From Gammaproteobacteria bacterium (GTDB lineage: Bacteria; Pseudomonadota; Gammaproteobacteria; Enterobacterales; Alteromonadaceae), in contig JAAFAI010000012.1 of the NCBI GenBank assembly GCA_018222405.1, positions 1 to 64,000 on the forward strand: 64,000 nt of DNA, given 5' to 3'. Each line of letters starts with the position of its first letter. Within the stretch, counting starts at the first letter, position 1. A program made the position numbers and the translations under genes. The notes below the pieces were generated by a model. The model saw only the letters and a list, made by a program, of their open reading frames with translations, was not told the DNA's origin and did not search any database. Below, piece after piece: positions 8,496 to 18,494 of this stretch.

Positions 8496-9866
8496 ATGCA
8501 AACTATCGATTTTTTTGACCCGGCGCTACTTAATAAATACAACATCAACGGTCCGAGATACACCTCGTACCCTACCGCTTTGGAATTTAATAACGATGTA
8601 AGTGATGCTACCCTGATGACGGCGGCACAAACCAGTCCTGCGCAGGATTTATCGTTATACGTGCATATCCCGTTCTGTCATTCACTGTGCTATTACTGCG
8701 GTTGCAATAAGGTGGTTACCCGCCACGCCGATAAGGCAGACCGCTACCTGGATTATCTGAGTAAAGAAATTACCCTGCGTGCTGCCGCTTTCGGCCATTA
8801 CACCGTACAGCAATTGCACCTCGGCGGCGGTTCACCGAGCTTTCTTTCGCCTGAACAACATCAGCGTCTAATGGCACTGTTAAAAAAGGCCTTCAACTTT
8901 GCTGACGATGCTCAGTGCAGTATCGAAATAGATCCCCGCACAGTCGACACCGACTATATCAGCGCCCTTGCAAGCGGGGGCTACCGCCGCATCAGCATTG
9001 GTGTACAGGACACCGACTACAATGTACAACAAGCAATTAACCGGGTTCAGAGTACCTCCCATATTGCCGGCCTGGTAGAGCATGCCAGACAGGTTGGCTT
9101 TGAGTCAGTAAACCTCGATCTTATTTATGGCTTGCCCCATCAAACCGAGGAAACCTTTAAAACCACCCTGGCGGCCGTAAAAGCCATGGAGCCGGAACGG
9201 GTTTCTTTATTTAGCTATGCACACCTGCCGGAGCGTTTTGCAGCACAGCGTAAAATAAAAGACGAATGGCTGCCTTCTGCCGAGCTTAAACTGGCGTTAA
9301 TGAAACAGGCCATGGCTACCCTGAGTGAAGTGGGTTACGAACTCATTGGCATGGATCATTTTGCTAAAGCCGATGACGAACTTGCCATCGCCCAGCGTCA
9401 GGGTGACCTGCACCGTAACTTTCAGGGCTATACCACAAGGGGCGATCTCGACCTGCTGGGTCTGGGTGTATCGTCTATCTCTGCCGTTTACAATATGTAT
9501 GGCCAGAACCCTAAAACCCTAAACGATTATTATGCGGCGCTGGATGAACCAGCAAATCTCACCACTAAAGGTGTGTTGTTAAACCGCGATGACATGCTGC
9601 GCCGACAGGTAATTATGCAACTGATGTGCAACCTGAACCTGGCAATTTGCGATATAGAGTCAGAGTGGGATATTGATTTTAATGCCTATTTTGCCGATGC
9701 CATTGCGGCTTTGGATCCCTTTATAGACGATGGGCTGGTATCGGTCACCGCGCAGCATATCCGGGTAGCCCCAAAAGCGCGATTGCTTATCCGCATCATC
9801 AGTATGTCTTTCGACGCCTACCTGGCCAAACAGGTTCACCAGCGCCGATATTCACGGGTAATTTAG
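8496..9866 (+). CDS. hemN: Oxygen-independent coproporphyrinogen III oxidase
   Basis: A 456-residue radical-SAM enzyme that decarboxylates coproporphyrinogen III to protoporphyrinogen IX without oxygen, in the cytoplasm. The N-terminus (NGPRYTSYPTALEF) and cluster motif (HIPFCHSLCYYCGCNK, CX3CX2C plus the extra cysteine) are those of true HemN, not the shorter HemW. Length matches the enteric enzyme (about 457). The stop codon overlaps that of the convergent receiver gene by four bases. An FNR-like box lies 82 bases upstream, consistent with induction at low oxygen. Confidence 0.96.
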   Translation: MQTIDFFDPALLNKYNINGPRYTSYPTALEFNNDVSDATLMTAAQTSPAQDLSLYVHIPFCHSLCYYCGCNKVVTRHADKADRYLDYLSKEITLRAAAFGHYTVQQLHLGGGSPSFLSPEQHQRLMALLKKAFNFADDAQCSIEIDPRTVDTDYISALASGGYRRISIGVQDTDYNVQQAINRVQSTSHIAGLVEHARQVGFESVNLDLIYGLPHQTEETFKTTLAAVKAMEPERVSLFSYAHLPERFAAQRKIKDEWLPSAELKLALMKQAMATLSEVGYELIGMDHFAKADDELAIAQRQGDLHRNFQGYTTRGDLDLLGLGVSSISAVYNMYGQNPKTLNDYYAALDEPANLTTKGVLLNRDDMLRRQVIMQLMCNLNLAICDIESEWDIDFNAYFADAIAALDPFIDDGLVSVTAQHIRVAPKARLLIRIISMSFDAYLAKQVHQRRYSRVI

Positions 9867-10768
9867 CCAGCTCCGCCGGGCTTTAAATAATTGCCAACCG
9901 GATTGGCTGCCAGTGCCGTATGACACTGGCTCATTAAGGCGTCCATATCGTAGCCGGTAGTACCATCGCAGCTGGCGATGGACGATTTAAAGCGGATGTT
10001 TAACGGTAATTTTGTGCCATCGCTGAAAAGATATCTGCCCATTGCATCACTCACTTTGCCAGTAAATTCCAGGCCTTGCTGTTCACTAACATTGGGTAAA
10101 CTGATGGCAAAAGTGGCGCCACTGATCCGGCAGCACTTGCTCAGAGGCAAGGTAAGTTGTCCCTCAATTACCCGGGCGACAGCCTGAATCGCCTGATTTC
10201 CATGATGAAAGCCCTGATGCTCGTTGATAGCGTGAATACCAGCAATTTTTATTAACAGCATTGAGAAAGGCTGATTATTGGTTTGGCAGTATTGCAGATG
10301 ACCGCTGACTTCTTTCATTAAATAATGCTCGGTCTTCATACCGGTAAGCGGATCGTCATAACCTGTGTGAAACATCGAGTCAGCAACAATTTTACTCTTC
10401 AGTAAATTCTCAGCACGCTGCTTAAGGGTATTACTGATAACCGGCTTCTTTACAAAGTCATTACCACCTGCTATCCAGCAGGCTTCCTGAATATTGCGCT
10501 CAACCGAAGAGGTAATGAATAAAATGGGGATTTTAACAAAATTGTTGTTGGCACGGACTTTTTCGCAGAATTCCAGGCCCGACATATCCGGCATCTGAAT
10601 ATCCAGCACAATCAAATCAACCGGATGAACTGCCAGAAAGTTAAATGCTTCCTGAGCATTTCCTGCCGCTTCACAATGACAGATATCGCTTAATACCGCT
10701 ATTAGCATTAATCGGGTAATTTCATCGTCATCGACAACTAACACTGAACATTGATCGATGTGTTTCAC
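9863..10768 (-). CDS. Response regulator with degenerate GGDEF domain
   Basis: A 301-residue protein: receiver domain at 1-125 (acidic VVDDDE, phospho-acceptor Asp56 in LIVLDIQMP, KKP lysine) and a GGDEF-fold domain from about 150. The active-site signature is SGATF where GGDEF or GGEEF should be, so it cannot make cyclic di-GMP; the substrate-binding DPLTG remnant remains. It may act as a binding or scaffold protein. Start is GTG with GGAG eight bases before. It lies 112 bases after the hybrid kinase stop, probably in its operon, and resembles the active cyclase at 14581. Confidence 0.85.
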   Translation of the reverse strand: MKHIDQCSVLVVDDDEITRLMLIAVLSDICHCEAAGNAQEAFNFLAVHPVDLIVLDIQMPDMSGLEFCEKVRANNNFVKIPILFITSSVERNIQEACWIAGGNDFVKKPVISNTLKQRAENLLKSKIVADSMFHTGYDDPLTGMKTEHYLMKEVSGHLQYCQTNNQPFSMLLIKIAGIHAINEHQGFHHGNQAIQAVARVIEGQLTLPLSKCCRISGATFAISLPNVSEQQGLEFTGKVSDAMGRYLFSDGTKLPLNIRFKSSIASCDGTTGYDMDALMSQCHTALAANPVGNYLKPGGAG

Positions 10769-10880
10769 CTAAGTACTCCGAAACCACATTTTTGTTAAGT
10801 TATATACGTTCCTTTAACAAAGCGCCATACAACTTTAGTAGTCACTAATTTGACGCTCGACAATTTATTGACATAAGTTG

Positions 10881-13800
10881 CTAGTTGTCTTCGATAAATT
10901 GTTCAAATTGCGCTATTAGTGCTGGCAACTGCAGAACGATACGCTCGTAAATCGCCTGCATGTCGTCTTTTGTCACAGTTTTCGCCTCATATTCGAGCTC
11001 AGTCAGCATTTCTTTCAGCGCGTTAGCACCAACATCAGCCGCGTTCCCCTTAAATGCATGGGCCATGAAGCGCACTTTTTCCCTGTCTTCAGCGTTGATT
11101 GCCTGCGCGAGCGTTGCCCGTTTTTCATGGCTTTCATTAATAAACAGTGACAGCAGCTTTTTGAGTAGCGTCTTATTGTTATCCAGACGCAGCAATGCTT
11201 CGTCACATTGCCAGATAATCTCCTCAGGCTCCTCATCATCTCGTTCAGTCCCCGTAGTCACATCGGTTAAGCGTAAACTGGCAGTTACCTTTTCCATAAA
11301 CTCACCCGAATCAATGGGTTTGGTCAGATAATTATTCATGCCAGCCTCATAACACTTCTCGCTCTCACCTTTCAGCGCGTTAGCCGTCATGGCAATAATC
11401 TGAACATCACTGTGCCCTTCACCAGCCTGTCCGTCCCGTATCGCTCTGGTAGCAGCATAACCATCAAGCACCGGCATATTGCAATCCATTAAAACCAGAT
11501 TGATATTCGGGTTATTGCGTAACTGCTCAATGGCGGCTTCACCGTTAACGGCGCTGTACACTGTTGGCCCGTACGGTTCGAGGATAAATTCAGCTACCTG
11601 GCGGTTAATCTCATTGTCATCAACAATTAAAATTTGTTTTGCACTAATATCCGCGGTCGCTAAAGCATGCCCACCGGGCATGTCAGAACTGCGTCGACTA
11701 TCGACAGTATTAACCGATAAGGGCGTTCTTTTTGCTCTGCTATCGATCACATTAGAGAGGAAAACAGACCGGTAGAGTGGCTGAATCAGAGTAGTAGCCT
11801 GCGGTAAACTGTGATCGGCATCCGATGCACTTTTGGCGATCACAAACAGGACTGGAAGCGGCTGTTCTTCTGCCACCCATTGCTGCCAGTAATGGGCAAA
11901 AGCACCATAATAGCTGCAGCTTTGTTCTACAAACAGATAAGAACAGGACAGGGCTTCGGCCTGAGATAGCAACCGGTTGTACCCCATTGGCTTTGCACCG
12001 TTACACACCAATAAGTGTTGCATCACCTGCTCCAACGGTTCACTCTCAATTACCAATCCAGCATTACAGTCTGCAAGCCGTGGCGTCTCTTCTTCTCTTA
12101 CTTGCCACAACTCAAGGGGAACCTTAATGGTAAATGTCGAGCCCGACTGTTCTTCAGATTCGACTGAAATCGTACCGTTAAGCAACTCCAGGATCTCCCG
12201 GCAAATCGATAATCCTAAGCCGGTGCCGCCATATCTGGCGGCAATAGTCTCATCGGCCTGGCTAAACGCCGCGAATAGTTTATCCTGATGTTCTGGTGCT
12301 ATCCCTTTGCCGGTATCGGCTACTTCAATTTCCAGACAGGCCTTATTATGTTCAACCTCGCTTCTGGCTGTTAGTAATATGTAGCCTTCAGCGGTAAACT
12401 TAATCGCATTACTGAGCACATTATTGATTACCTGAGTAAGCCGGTGCGGATCGCTGTGTACCAGAGTGAAATTTAACTCACTGGTATCAATGTAAAAACC
12501 CAGCCCTTTTTGGCTCGCCACCACCGACATGGTACTGGTGATACCCTCAATCAGTGCTTCCGGATTAAAATTCTGAAAATCCAACTCCAGTTTTCCGGCT
12601 TCAATTTTAGACAGATCAAGGATGTCGTTGATCAGGCGCTTAAGGTTATCCACACTACCTTCTGCCATGGTCAGCAGTTGTGATTGTCTGGTTGTGAGAG
12701 TCTCGCCACGTAGAAGTGTTGTCGCGCCTACAATACCATTAAGTGGTGTACGCATTTCATGGCTGATAGTAGAAATAAAGTTTGTTTTAAGCTGACTCAG
12801 TTCTAACGCTTCGTCACGGGCCTTTCTGAGCTCTTCGGTACGCAGCTCTACCTGCTGCTCCAGCTGACGGTTGCTCTCAGCGACATTCATCAGGCTTTCT
12901 TTTTCCAGCGTAATATCACGAATAACCACTGCATAAGCAGCCTCCGCCTGCGAATTATTAATTTTATTGACTTTGCAATGATACCACTTGCTGTTACCAA
13001 CGCTGCTCTGGTGATGCCATTCCACACCGTTCACCCCTGTCCCCAGATGTAACTCAAGCGACTCTGCCACTTCTACAGCGCCTATCTGGCGTAGCAAGTC
13101 GGTAAACTTCTGCTCGCTGCCGCTATTCTCCTCGAGCAAAAACATCCGTTCAAAAGCGTGGTTATAGGTATTCACGCGCCAATCCTGACCAACCGTAATA
13201 ACCGCATCCTCAGCTACGTCCACGGCCGCCTTCGCCTCCTCAGCTACCGCGAGTAGTTTGCTTAATCGCTGGTTATTGGTGCTAAGGTACTGCAGTGCAA
13301 ACACCGCAAACACCAGCACGGCGGCGAGTCCGGCCATCGACTCCACTCGCCGGGTCATCAACTGACCAAGGTAATAATCGTCGTCTACCAGCAAGTACAC
13401 ATGCAGCAGACCGGTTTCACCCGCAGCAACAAGAATACTTTTGCTTAATCCCAAACTAGACGTCCCGATGCCGGCACTAACATAGCGGACTAAACCAGCG
13501 ATCTTTGCGGTGTTAATCTTATACTCACTACTAAACTTGCGTTCTGGCGCAAGATCACGGCTAAATTTCAGTTCAGCCTCAGGGTGTTTAATAAAGTATT
13601 GCTCGTTATCGGTCAGTACAATATTCAGATGCTCTCCAATCAGCACATCTAGGTCATCAAGAAACTCTGAGACATCGATATTGGCTACCAGCGCACCAAA
13701 AAACTGACCATCGGAAAAAATGGGTAACGCCACGCGCAAAGTGGGTTGGTGAGGAAATGCGATCCGATCAAATTCACGATTCAAATCAATGTTCGACACA

Positions 13801-14354
13801 AAGAGTTGCTCTTTAGCAAGCAACTTCGTGCTGGTGAAATAATAGCGGTCACTTTTATCCTGCAGATAGCTTTCGCTAACGGCTGCAACCCTGCCGTTTT
13901 TGCGCTCTACCCTTATGGTCTCTTTGCCCTGCTGGTCAAGCAGGCGTAATTGGTAATAGGCCCGGTTATTTTCGACAAAACCGCGAAAGATATTGGAAAG
14001 CCGGTTCTGCCATTGTGCGGTGGTAGTATTATCCAGCGGATCCAGGCCGTTGTTGTTGGCCGCGCGGGTTAAGCCGCTAATTGGCGGGGTTGAATGCAAG
14101 AATAAAATGTCATCCCGATAAGAAGCGTATTCGTTTTTAATCAACGCTTCCACTTCCCGCAGGTTTATTTGCACATCTTCGACAACAGACTTGTTATAGG
14201 AAGCGGTAATATGGTGATCGGCAATCATTGCAACGACAATAATAATAAATGTTGCAATGACCGAATACACCCGGACTGATACTTTTTTCAAACGCTGACC
14301 CCTGTAGAGAGCTGTATACCCGATCTGGTCTTCGCACTGGTTGTGCGCAGTCAT
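10881..14354 (-). CDS. Hybrid sensor histidine kinase with HPt
   Basis: A 1157-residue inner-membrane sensor of BarA/ArcB-like layout. Order: transmembrane helix near 27-50, Cache-type periplasmic sensor to about 320, second helix 335-355, PAS near 378-490, HisKA with His near 531 (ISHEMRTPLNG), ATPase domain with NAIKFT, DTGKG and GGTGLGLS boxes, a degenerate receiver without acceptor Asp (about 770-880), an intact receiver (Asp near 954, LMDCNMP), and an HPt domain (AHAFKGNA, near 1100). It can run a full His-Asp-His relay; the last phosphate may go to the receiver proteins coded on either side. Confidence 0.93.
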   Translation of the reverse strand: MTAHNQCEDQIGYTALYRGQRLKKVSVRVYSVIATFIIIVVAMIADHHITASYNKSVVEDVQINLREVEALIKNEYASYRDDILFLHSTPPISGLTRAANNNGLDPLDNTTTAQWQNRLSNIFRGFVENNRAYYQLRLLDQQGKETIRVERKNGRVAAVSESYLQDKSDRYYFTSTKLLAKEQLFVSNIDLNREFDRIAFPHQPTLRVALPIFSDGQFFGALVANIDVSEFLDDLDVLIGEHLNIVLTDNEQYFIKHPEAELKFSRDLAPERKFSSEYKINTAKIAGLVRYVSAGIGTSSLGLSKSILVAAGETGLLHVYLLVDDDYYLGQLMTRRVESMAGLAAVLVFAVFALQYLSTNNQRLSKLLAVAEEAKAAVDVAEDAVITVGQDWRVNTYNHAFERMFLLEENSGSEQKFTDLLRQIGAVEVAESLELHLGTGVNGVEWHHQSSVGNSKWYHCKVNKINNSQAEAAYAVVIRDITLEKESLMNVAESNRQLEQQVELRTEELRKARDEALELSQLKTNFISTISHEMRTPLNGIVGATTLLRGETLTTRQSQLLTMAEGSVDNLKRLINDILDLSKIEAGKLELDFQNFNPEALIEGITSTMSVVASQKGLGFYIDTSELNFTLVHSDPHRLTQVINNVLSNAIKFTAEGYILLTARSEVEHNKACLEIEVADTGKGIAPEHQDKLFAAFSQADETIAARYGGTGLGLSICREILELLNGTISVESEEQSGSTFTIKVPLELWQVREEETPRLADCNAGLVIESEPLEQVMQHLLVCNGAKPMGYNRLLSQAEALSCSYLFVEQSCSYYGAFAHYWQQWVAEEQPLPVLFVIAKSASDADHSLPQATTLIQPLYRSVFLSNVIDSRAKRTPLSVNTVDSRRSSDMPGGHALATADISAKQILIVDDNEINRQVAEFILEPYGPTVYSAVNGEAAIEQLRNNPNINLVLMDCNMPVLDGYAATRAIRDGQAGEGHSDVQIIAMTANALKGESEKCYEAGMNNYLTKPIDSGEFMEKVTASLRLTDVTTGTERDDEEPEEIIWQCDEALLRLDNNKTLLKKLLSLFINESHEKRATLAQAINAEDREKVRFMAHAFKGNAADVGANALKEMLTELEYEAKTVTKDDMQAIYERIVLQLPALIAQFEQFIEDN

Positions 14355-14580
14355 TTAATCTTAGTATAATTTCCGGCTATTACGACAAATGGAACATAAT
14401 TATTGGCTCGTTTTCCGCGCTGACGATAAATCCTGACTTTGAGCGCTATCAATTGTAAATTTTAAGTAATGATCTACACTTTTATAACTACGAGCCGACA
14501 TGGGATGTCATTAGGGGTGAAGTAACGCTTAGCGGCAAGCTTGCCATCAGAACAACTAAAAAGCAGCAAAGTACAACCCA

Positions 14581-15555
14581 ATGACACAAACAACCGCTTA
14601 CACCACGCTAGAAGCTTCTGTTTATGCCAGTAAAGGTTTAGCCGATTGTAAAGTGCTGGTGGTAGATGATGAGCAATCCAGTTGCCTGTTAATCACCACT
14701 ATTTTGAATGATATTGTGCAGTGCGAATTTCTTCATGATCCGGCCCGGGTGATTGCCTATTGCGAAAAGCAACCGCCGGATCTCATTGTTCTCGATATCA
14801 ACATGCCTGGCTTAAATGGTATAGAACTCTGCCAGCAGTTAAAGCAAAACCGCAATACATCGGCTTGCCCGGTGGTATTTATTACTGGTGACGGCAATGC
14901 TGAAACACAGAATAGGTGCTGGCAGGCAGGTGCTTCGGATTATGTCAGAAAGCCGGTTGTTGCCTCGACCCTGGTGCACCGCGTAAAAAACTTATTGCAA
15001 AGTAAATTGCGCCTGGATTTATTAACCGAACTGACCTTCAAGGATCAGTTAACCGCCCTGTATAACCGCTACTACCTGTTTACCGAAATCCCAACACAGC
15101 TCAAACGCCTGTCCCGCGACAGCAAATCCCTGGGCGTTATCATGATCGATATAGATTTCTTTAAAGGCTTCAACGATCGTTATGGGCATGTGGCTGGTGA
15201 TAAGTGTTTGTTCGACGTGGCACAAACACTGAAAGAGCAATTACCCGGCCCCCACGACAGTATAGTGCGTTTTGGTGGCGAGGAATTCAGTATATTTTTG
15301 CCCGACACCACACAGCAAGCATGTCGGGAAATTGGCCAGAAGATGGTAGACGCCATTAGCAATTTATCTATCGATAACGAAGCCAGTCCACTGGGAAAGG
15401 TCACTATCAGCGCCGGGTATGTGGTATCCCCAACGAATAATACGCCCGGCCTGGAGCAACTTCTCAGTGAGGCTGACTTGTACCTTTACGAGGCTAAACT
15501 AGCCGGCAAAGCCCGGCTTCAGGGCAGCACTGAGCAGCACAATAAGGCATGCTGA
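14581..15555 (+). CDS. Response regulator diguanylate cyclase
   Basis: A 324-residue protein with an N-terminal receiver (Asp72 in LIVLDINMP, RKP lysine) and a C-terminal GGDEF domain with intact FGGEEF near residue 228 and metal-binding IDIDFFKGFNDRYGH. It should make cyclic di-GMP when phosphorylated. It is divergent from the hybrid kinase, with 226 bases between the start codons, and is a full-length relative of the inactive protein at 9863 (shared CW-AG, KPVV/KPVI and LLKSK/LLQSK stretches). It starts at ATG 14581; no clear ribosome site is visible. Confidence 0.92.
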   Translation: MTQTTAYTTLEASVYASKGLADCKVLVVDDEQSSCLLITTILNDIVQCEFLHDPARVIAYCEKQPPDLIVLDINMPGLNGIELCQQLKQNRNTSACPVVFITGDGNAETQNRCWQAGASDYVRKPVVASTLVHRVKNLLQSKLRLDLLTELTFKDQLTALYNRYYLFTEIPTQLKRLSRDSKSLGVIMIDIDFFKGFNDRYGHVAGDKCLFDVAQTLKEQLPGPHDSIVRFGGEEFSIFLPDTTQQACREIGQKMVDAISNLSIDNEASPLGKVTISAGYVVSPTNNTPGLEQLLSEADLYLYEAKLAGKARLQGSTEQHNKAC

Positions 15556-15567
15556 TGTAACGCTGCA

Positions 15568-16590
15568 TCAGGCGAGCGTTTGCTGACCACTAAAATACCC
15601 CCATACCCACTGCCCTTCCTGCAGCGCATTAATCCGGTTGTCATAGCTATCCAGCAGCGCCACTAACTCTTGCCCCTCGCACACCATTGTTACCGCGCTT
15701 TGTGTGGCCGAATAAGAAACTACTGATTGCACAATACCCTGCAGACAATTCGTGTGTAGCACCGTGCTATTTTCAGTGGCGATCGTTACTTCACTGGCGG
15801 GAAGCAATAGCCGTACAGAGTGACCCACCGGGATAGCTGATTCATCTACCACGTTAACCGATGTCTTGCCTATGGATATCTGGCTAACCCCCTTATTTCG
15901 CGCTTTTACCTCACCGTGCAGCACGCTGATTAATGGCAGTGAAACGTGAGTATCGTGGGCGGCTGGGTTAAGCATTTCACTGAGCGGCCCACAGGCCACA
16001 CAACGACCACTTTCTATAATGCTCAGATGGTCGCAACTCACTATGATGTCATTGATATCATGGCTCACCATAATCACTTTAACGTGCGGACTCAGGTAAG
16101 CTTTGAGTTTTTGTAAAATGCCAAAGCGCAGCGCACGATCCATGGCGCTGAAGCTCTCATCCAATAACAACAGCGCTGGATTGGCCAGTAACGCCCGGGC
16201 CAGTTTTACTCGTTGTAGTTCGCCGCCTGACAGCTCATTGGTTTGCCGGGACATCAGGGCAGTGCATTCACACAGCGCCACGATGGTGTTAACACTGGCC
16301 AGTTGCTGATTATGACGGGCAACCAGCTCAAGATTGCCTGCCACATTGAGTGCCGGAAACAGTGGCGTTTGGGCACTCACCAGCACCACATTTTCGAGCT
16401 GACTGAGATCTTTATCGTGCCAGCGGCCGGTTACATTGAACCCAGCATTAAGCCCCGCCAGCGTCTGCAAAAAGGTGGATTTTCCAGCGCCGGAGTGGCC
16501 GATTATGCCAAGCCAACCTGGCTCAGCAACAGTCGATAGCGCTATATCCAGCGCAAACTGGCCGGCCTGAGCCGTTACATGACATTCCAT
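15568..16590 (-). CDS. modC: Molybdate ABC transporter ATPase
   Basis: A 340-residue ATPase powering molybdate import. Walker A GHSGAGKST, signature LSGGELQR and Walker B LLLLDESFSAMD are intact. A C-terminal TOBE/Mop-type oxyanion-binding region follows from about residue 230. It overlaps modB by 16 bases, so the two are translationally coupled. Last gene of the moaBCDE-modABC run on the minus strand. Confidence 0.95.
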   Translation of the reverse strand: MECHVTAQAGQFALDIALSTVAEPGWLGIIGHSGAGKSTFLQTLAGLNAGFNVTGRWHDKDLSQLENVVLVSAQTPLFPALNVAGNLELVARHNQQLASVNTIVALCECTALMSRQTNELSGGELQRVKLARALLANPALLLLDESFSAMDRALRFGILQKLKAYLSPHVKVIMVSHDINDIIVSCDHLSIIESGRCVACGPLSEMLNPAAHDTHVSLPLISVLHGEVKARNKGVSQISIGKTSVNVVDESAIPVGHSVRLLLPASEVTIATENSTVLHTNCLQGIVQSVVSYSATQSAVTMVCEGQELVALLDSYDNRINALQEGQWVWGYFSGQQTLA

Positions 16591-17249
16591 TTAAGCCTCC
16601 GCTGCCCCTGCAACCAGTAAAGGGCAATCAGTAAACATAGCGAAAATACCAGCAATACGGCAGCCAGTTGGTGAGCAATGCTATAGTTGAGCGACTCCAC
16701 CTGATCGAACAGCGCAATAGACACCACCCTGGTTTCTCCGGGAATGTTACCACCTATCATCAGTACCACACCAAATTCTCCTACTGTATGGGCAAAACTC
16801 AACCCGGCAGCAATCAGTAAGCTGGGCCTGACAGCCGGTAAGACAACGCGTTGCAATCGCACGTACCAGGGCAAGTTGAGCATTTTTGCGGTGTGTAAAT
16901 AATGCGGGTGTAACTGCGTGAAGCCGGCATACAATGGCTGCACCGCAAAAGGAAATGAGTAAATGACCGACCCAAATACCAGGGCCTCAAAAGTGAACGC
17001 CAGACGTTCACCAGTAACAGTTAACCACAGTTCACCAATCAGGCTGTCGGGCGCAAAAGCCAGTAGCAAATAAAACCCCAGTACAGTGGGTGGTAATACC
17101 AGCGGTAATGCCACACAGGCCTGCACTACGGCCTTAAAGCGGCTGTTCCAGCGACTTAACCACCAGCTTACCGGTATAGCAACCAGCATCAGCAGTAGCG
17201 TTGATAGCCCTGCCAGTTTGAGGGTAAGCCAGATTGCCGAAAATTCCAC
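16575..17249 (-). CDS. modB: Molybdate ABC transporter permease
   Basis: A 224-residue inner-membrane permease with about five hydrophobic segments and the EAA-type loop that contacts the ATPase (HTVGEFGVVLMIGGNIPGETR, conserved in ModB/CysT). It starts two bases after the modA stop. Size and position between modA and modC fit a standard molybdate transporter. Confidence 0.95.
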   Translation of the reverse strand: MEFSAIWLTLKLAGLSTLLLMLVAIPVSWWLSRWNSRFKAVVQACVALPLVLPPTVLGFYLLLAFAPDSLIGELWLTVTGERLAFTFEALVFGSVIYSFPFAVQPLYAGFTQLHPHYLHTAKMLNLPWYVRLQRVVLPAVRPSLLIAAGLSFAHTVGEFGVVLMIGGNIPGETRVVSIALFDQVESLNYSIAHQLAAVLLVFSLCLLIALYWLQGQRRLKWNVM

Positions 17250-17251
17250 GC

Positions 17252-18013
17252 TTAACGACTTCCCTCAGACGGGCCTGACGCGAGCGGCGCATACCCTGCT
17301 TCAGCCAGCTGAGACTGTACTTGTGGACTGCGCAGGAATGCGGCTAGTTGTTTAGCAGCTTCAGCGGATTCGCCCTGACCGGTGACCGCCAGTTGCTGAA
17401 TAATCGGCGCATAGTTGTCAGGCAGTCTCTGGCAAGTCAGTTGATAAATAACACATTGAGAAGCAGCAATAAACGCTACATCCACATTGCCGGTTTGCCA
17501 GAATTGCAGTGTCTGTTGAATGTTAGTGCCGCGAATAAGCCTCGATGCAAGTGTTTCCCACAGTCTAAGCTGTTCCAGTAACTGTTTAGCTGCTCGTCCG
17601 TATGGGGCTATGTCTGGTTCGGCGATGGCGACTCTGGTACCCACCGCCGTTAACCGTGGATCGCTGAGACCATCAATGTTGCCCACCAGCGCCAGATGGC
17701 CAACCGCGTAGGTCTGCACTGCAGACCTTTGCACTCTGCCAGATGCGACGAGCGCCTGAGGGCGTTTACTGTCGGCGGATAAAAATAAATCATAGGGCGC
17801 GCCATGTTGGATCTGCGCAAATAGTGCGCCGCTCGAGCCAACGCTTACCCGCACCGTAATACCGGAAGCCGCCTCAAATTCGGGCAGCAGCTTTTGCAGT
17901 GGTGCCGCAAAATTTGCTGCTACTGCTACATTGATGGATGGCGCAGCGTGGGCCACCTGAGTTGCGCATACAGTCACAATAATTGCCCACAAACACCGCA
18001 TAATCTGGTTCAT
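17252..18013 (-). CDS. modA: Molybdate-binding periplasmic protein
   Basis: A 253-residue solute-binding protein with signal peptide (cleavage after AHAA). Conserved features are NVAVAANFAAPLQKL, VGSSGALFAQI and the YDLFLSAD element that forms the oxyanion pocket. It captures molybdate or tungstate for ModBC. It follows moaE by six bases, so cofactor synthesis and metal uptake are one operon here. Confidence 0.94.
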   Translation of the reverse strand: MNQIMRCLWAIIVTVCATQVAHAAPSINVAVAANFAAPLQKLLPEFEAASGITVRVSVGSSGALFAQIQHGAPYDLFLSADSKRPQALVASGRVQRSAVQTYAVGHLALVGNIDGLSDPRLTAVGTRVAIAEPDIAPYGRAAKQLLEQLRLWETLASRLIRGTNIQQTLQFWQTGNVDVAFIAASQCVIYQLTCQRLPDNYAPIIQQLAVTGQGESAEAAKQLAAFLRSPQVQSQLAEAGYAPLASGPSEGSR

Positions 18014-18019
18014 GGCCGG

Positions 18020-18493
18020 TTAGTCGTCCTTATCTTCAGTCAGCCAGCGCATTGCCGCCTCACTGTCGGTACCTTTGGCGGCCACCCAATTTGCGGTGTC
18101 TCCCGCCCACTCTTTTTTCCAGATAGGCACCGATTGTTTGAGCATATCCATAATGTACGACGCTCCGTTAAAAGCATCCTGGCGATGCGCTGCACAAGTG
18201 CCGACCCAAACAATTTGTGCCTGATTCGGCAACCGCCCCACCCGGTGTACGATGCCAGCATTGGTAAGCTCAAATCGCGCTGTTGCCTGCTCAAGTAATT
18301 GCTGCAGGGCGGACTCGGTCATCCCCGGATAGTATTCCAGTTCAATTCCATCGATGGCACCTTCGGCATTATAATCTCTCACCCGGCCGGTAAAGGTGAC
18401 CACGGCGCCAGACTGACTGGCCAGGCTATGTGCGCAAAGCTCATCGTACAATGCTTGTTGGCTAAAATCGGCTTCACTGACCCGTGCAAACAT
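18020..18493 (-). CDS. moaE: Molybdopterin synthase catalytic subunit
   Basis: A 157-residue large subunit of molybdopterin synthase, which puts two sulfurs from MoaD onto precursor Z (cPMP). Seen: GAVVTFTGRVRD, HRVGRLPNQAQIVWVGTCAAHR and the catalytic-lysine region VPIWKKEW. Start ATG 18493 is set by GGAGGATAGA directly upstream; a longer frame to 18559 lacks support. The start follows the moaD stop by one base. Confidence 0.95.
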   Translation of the reverse strand: MFARVSEADFSQQALYDELCAHSLASQSGAVVTFTGRVRDYNAEGAIDGIELEYYPGMTESALQQLLEQATARFELTNAGIVHRVGRLPNQAQIVWVGTCAAHRQDAFNGASYIMDMLKQSVPIWKKEWAGDTANWVAAKGTDSEAAMRWLTEDKDD

Positions 18494-18494
18494 T

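Noticed and set aside
10960-12288. Open frames opposite the hybrid kinase
   Set aside because: Low-complexity Ser-rich translations typical of antisense frames; the kinase domains on the other strand are intact.
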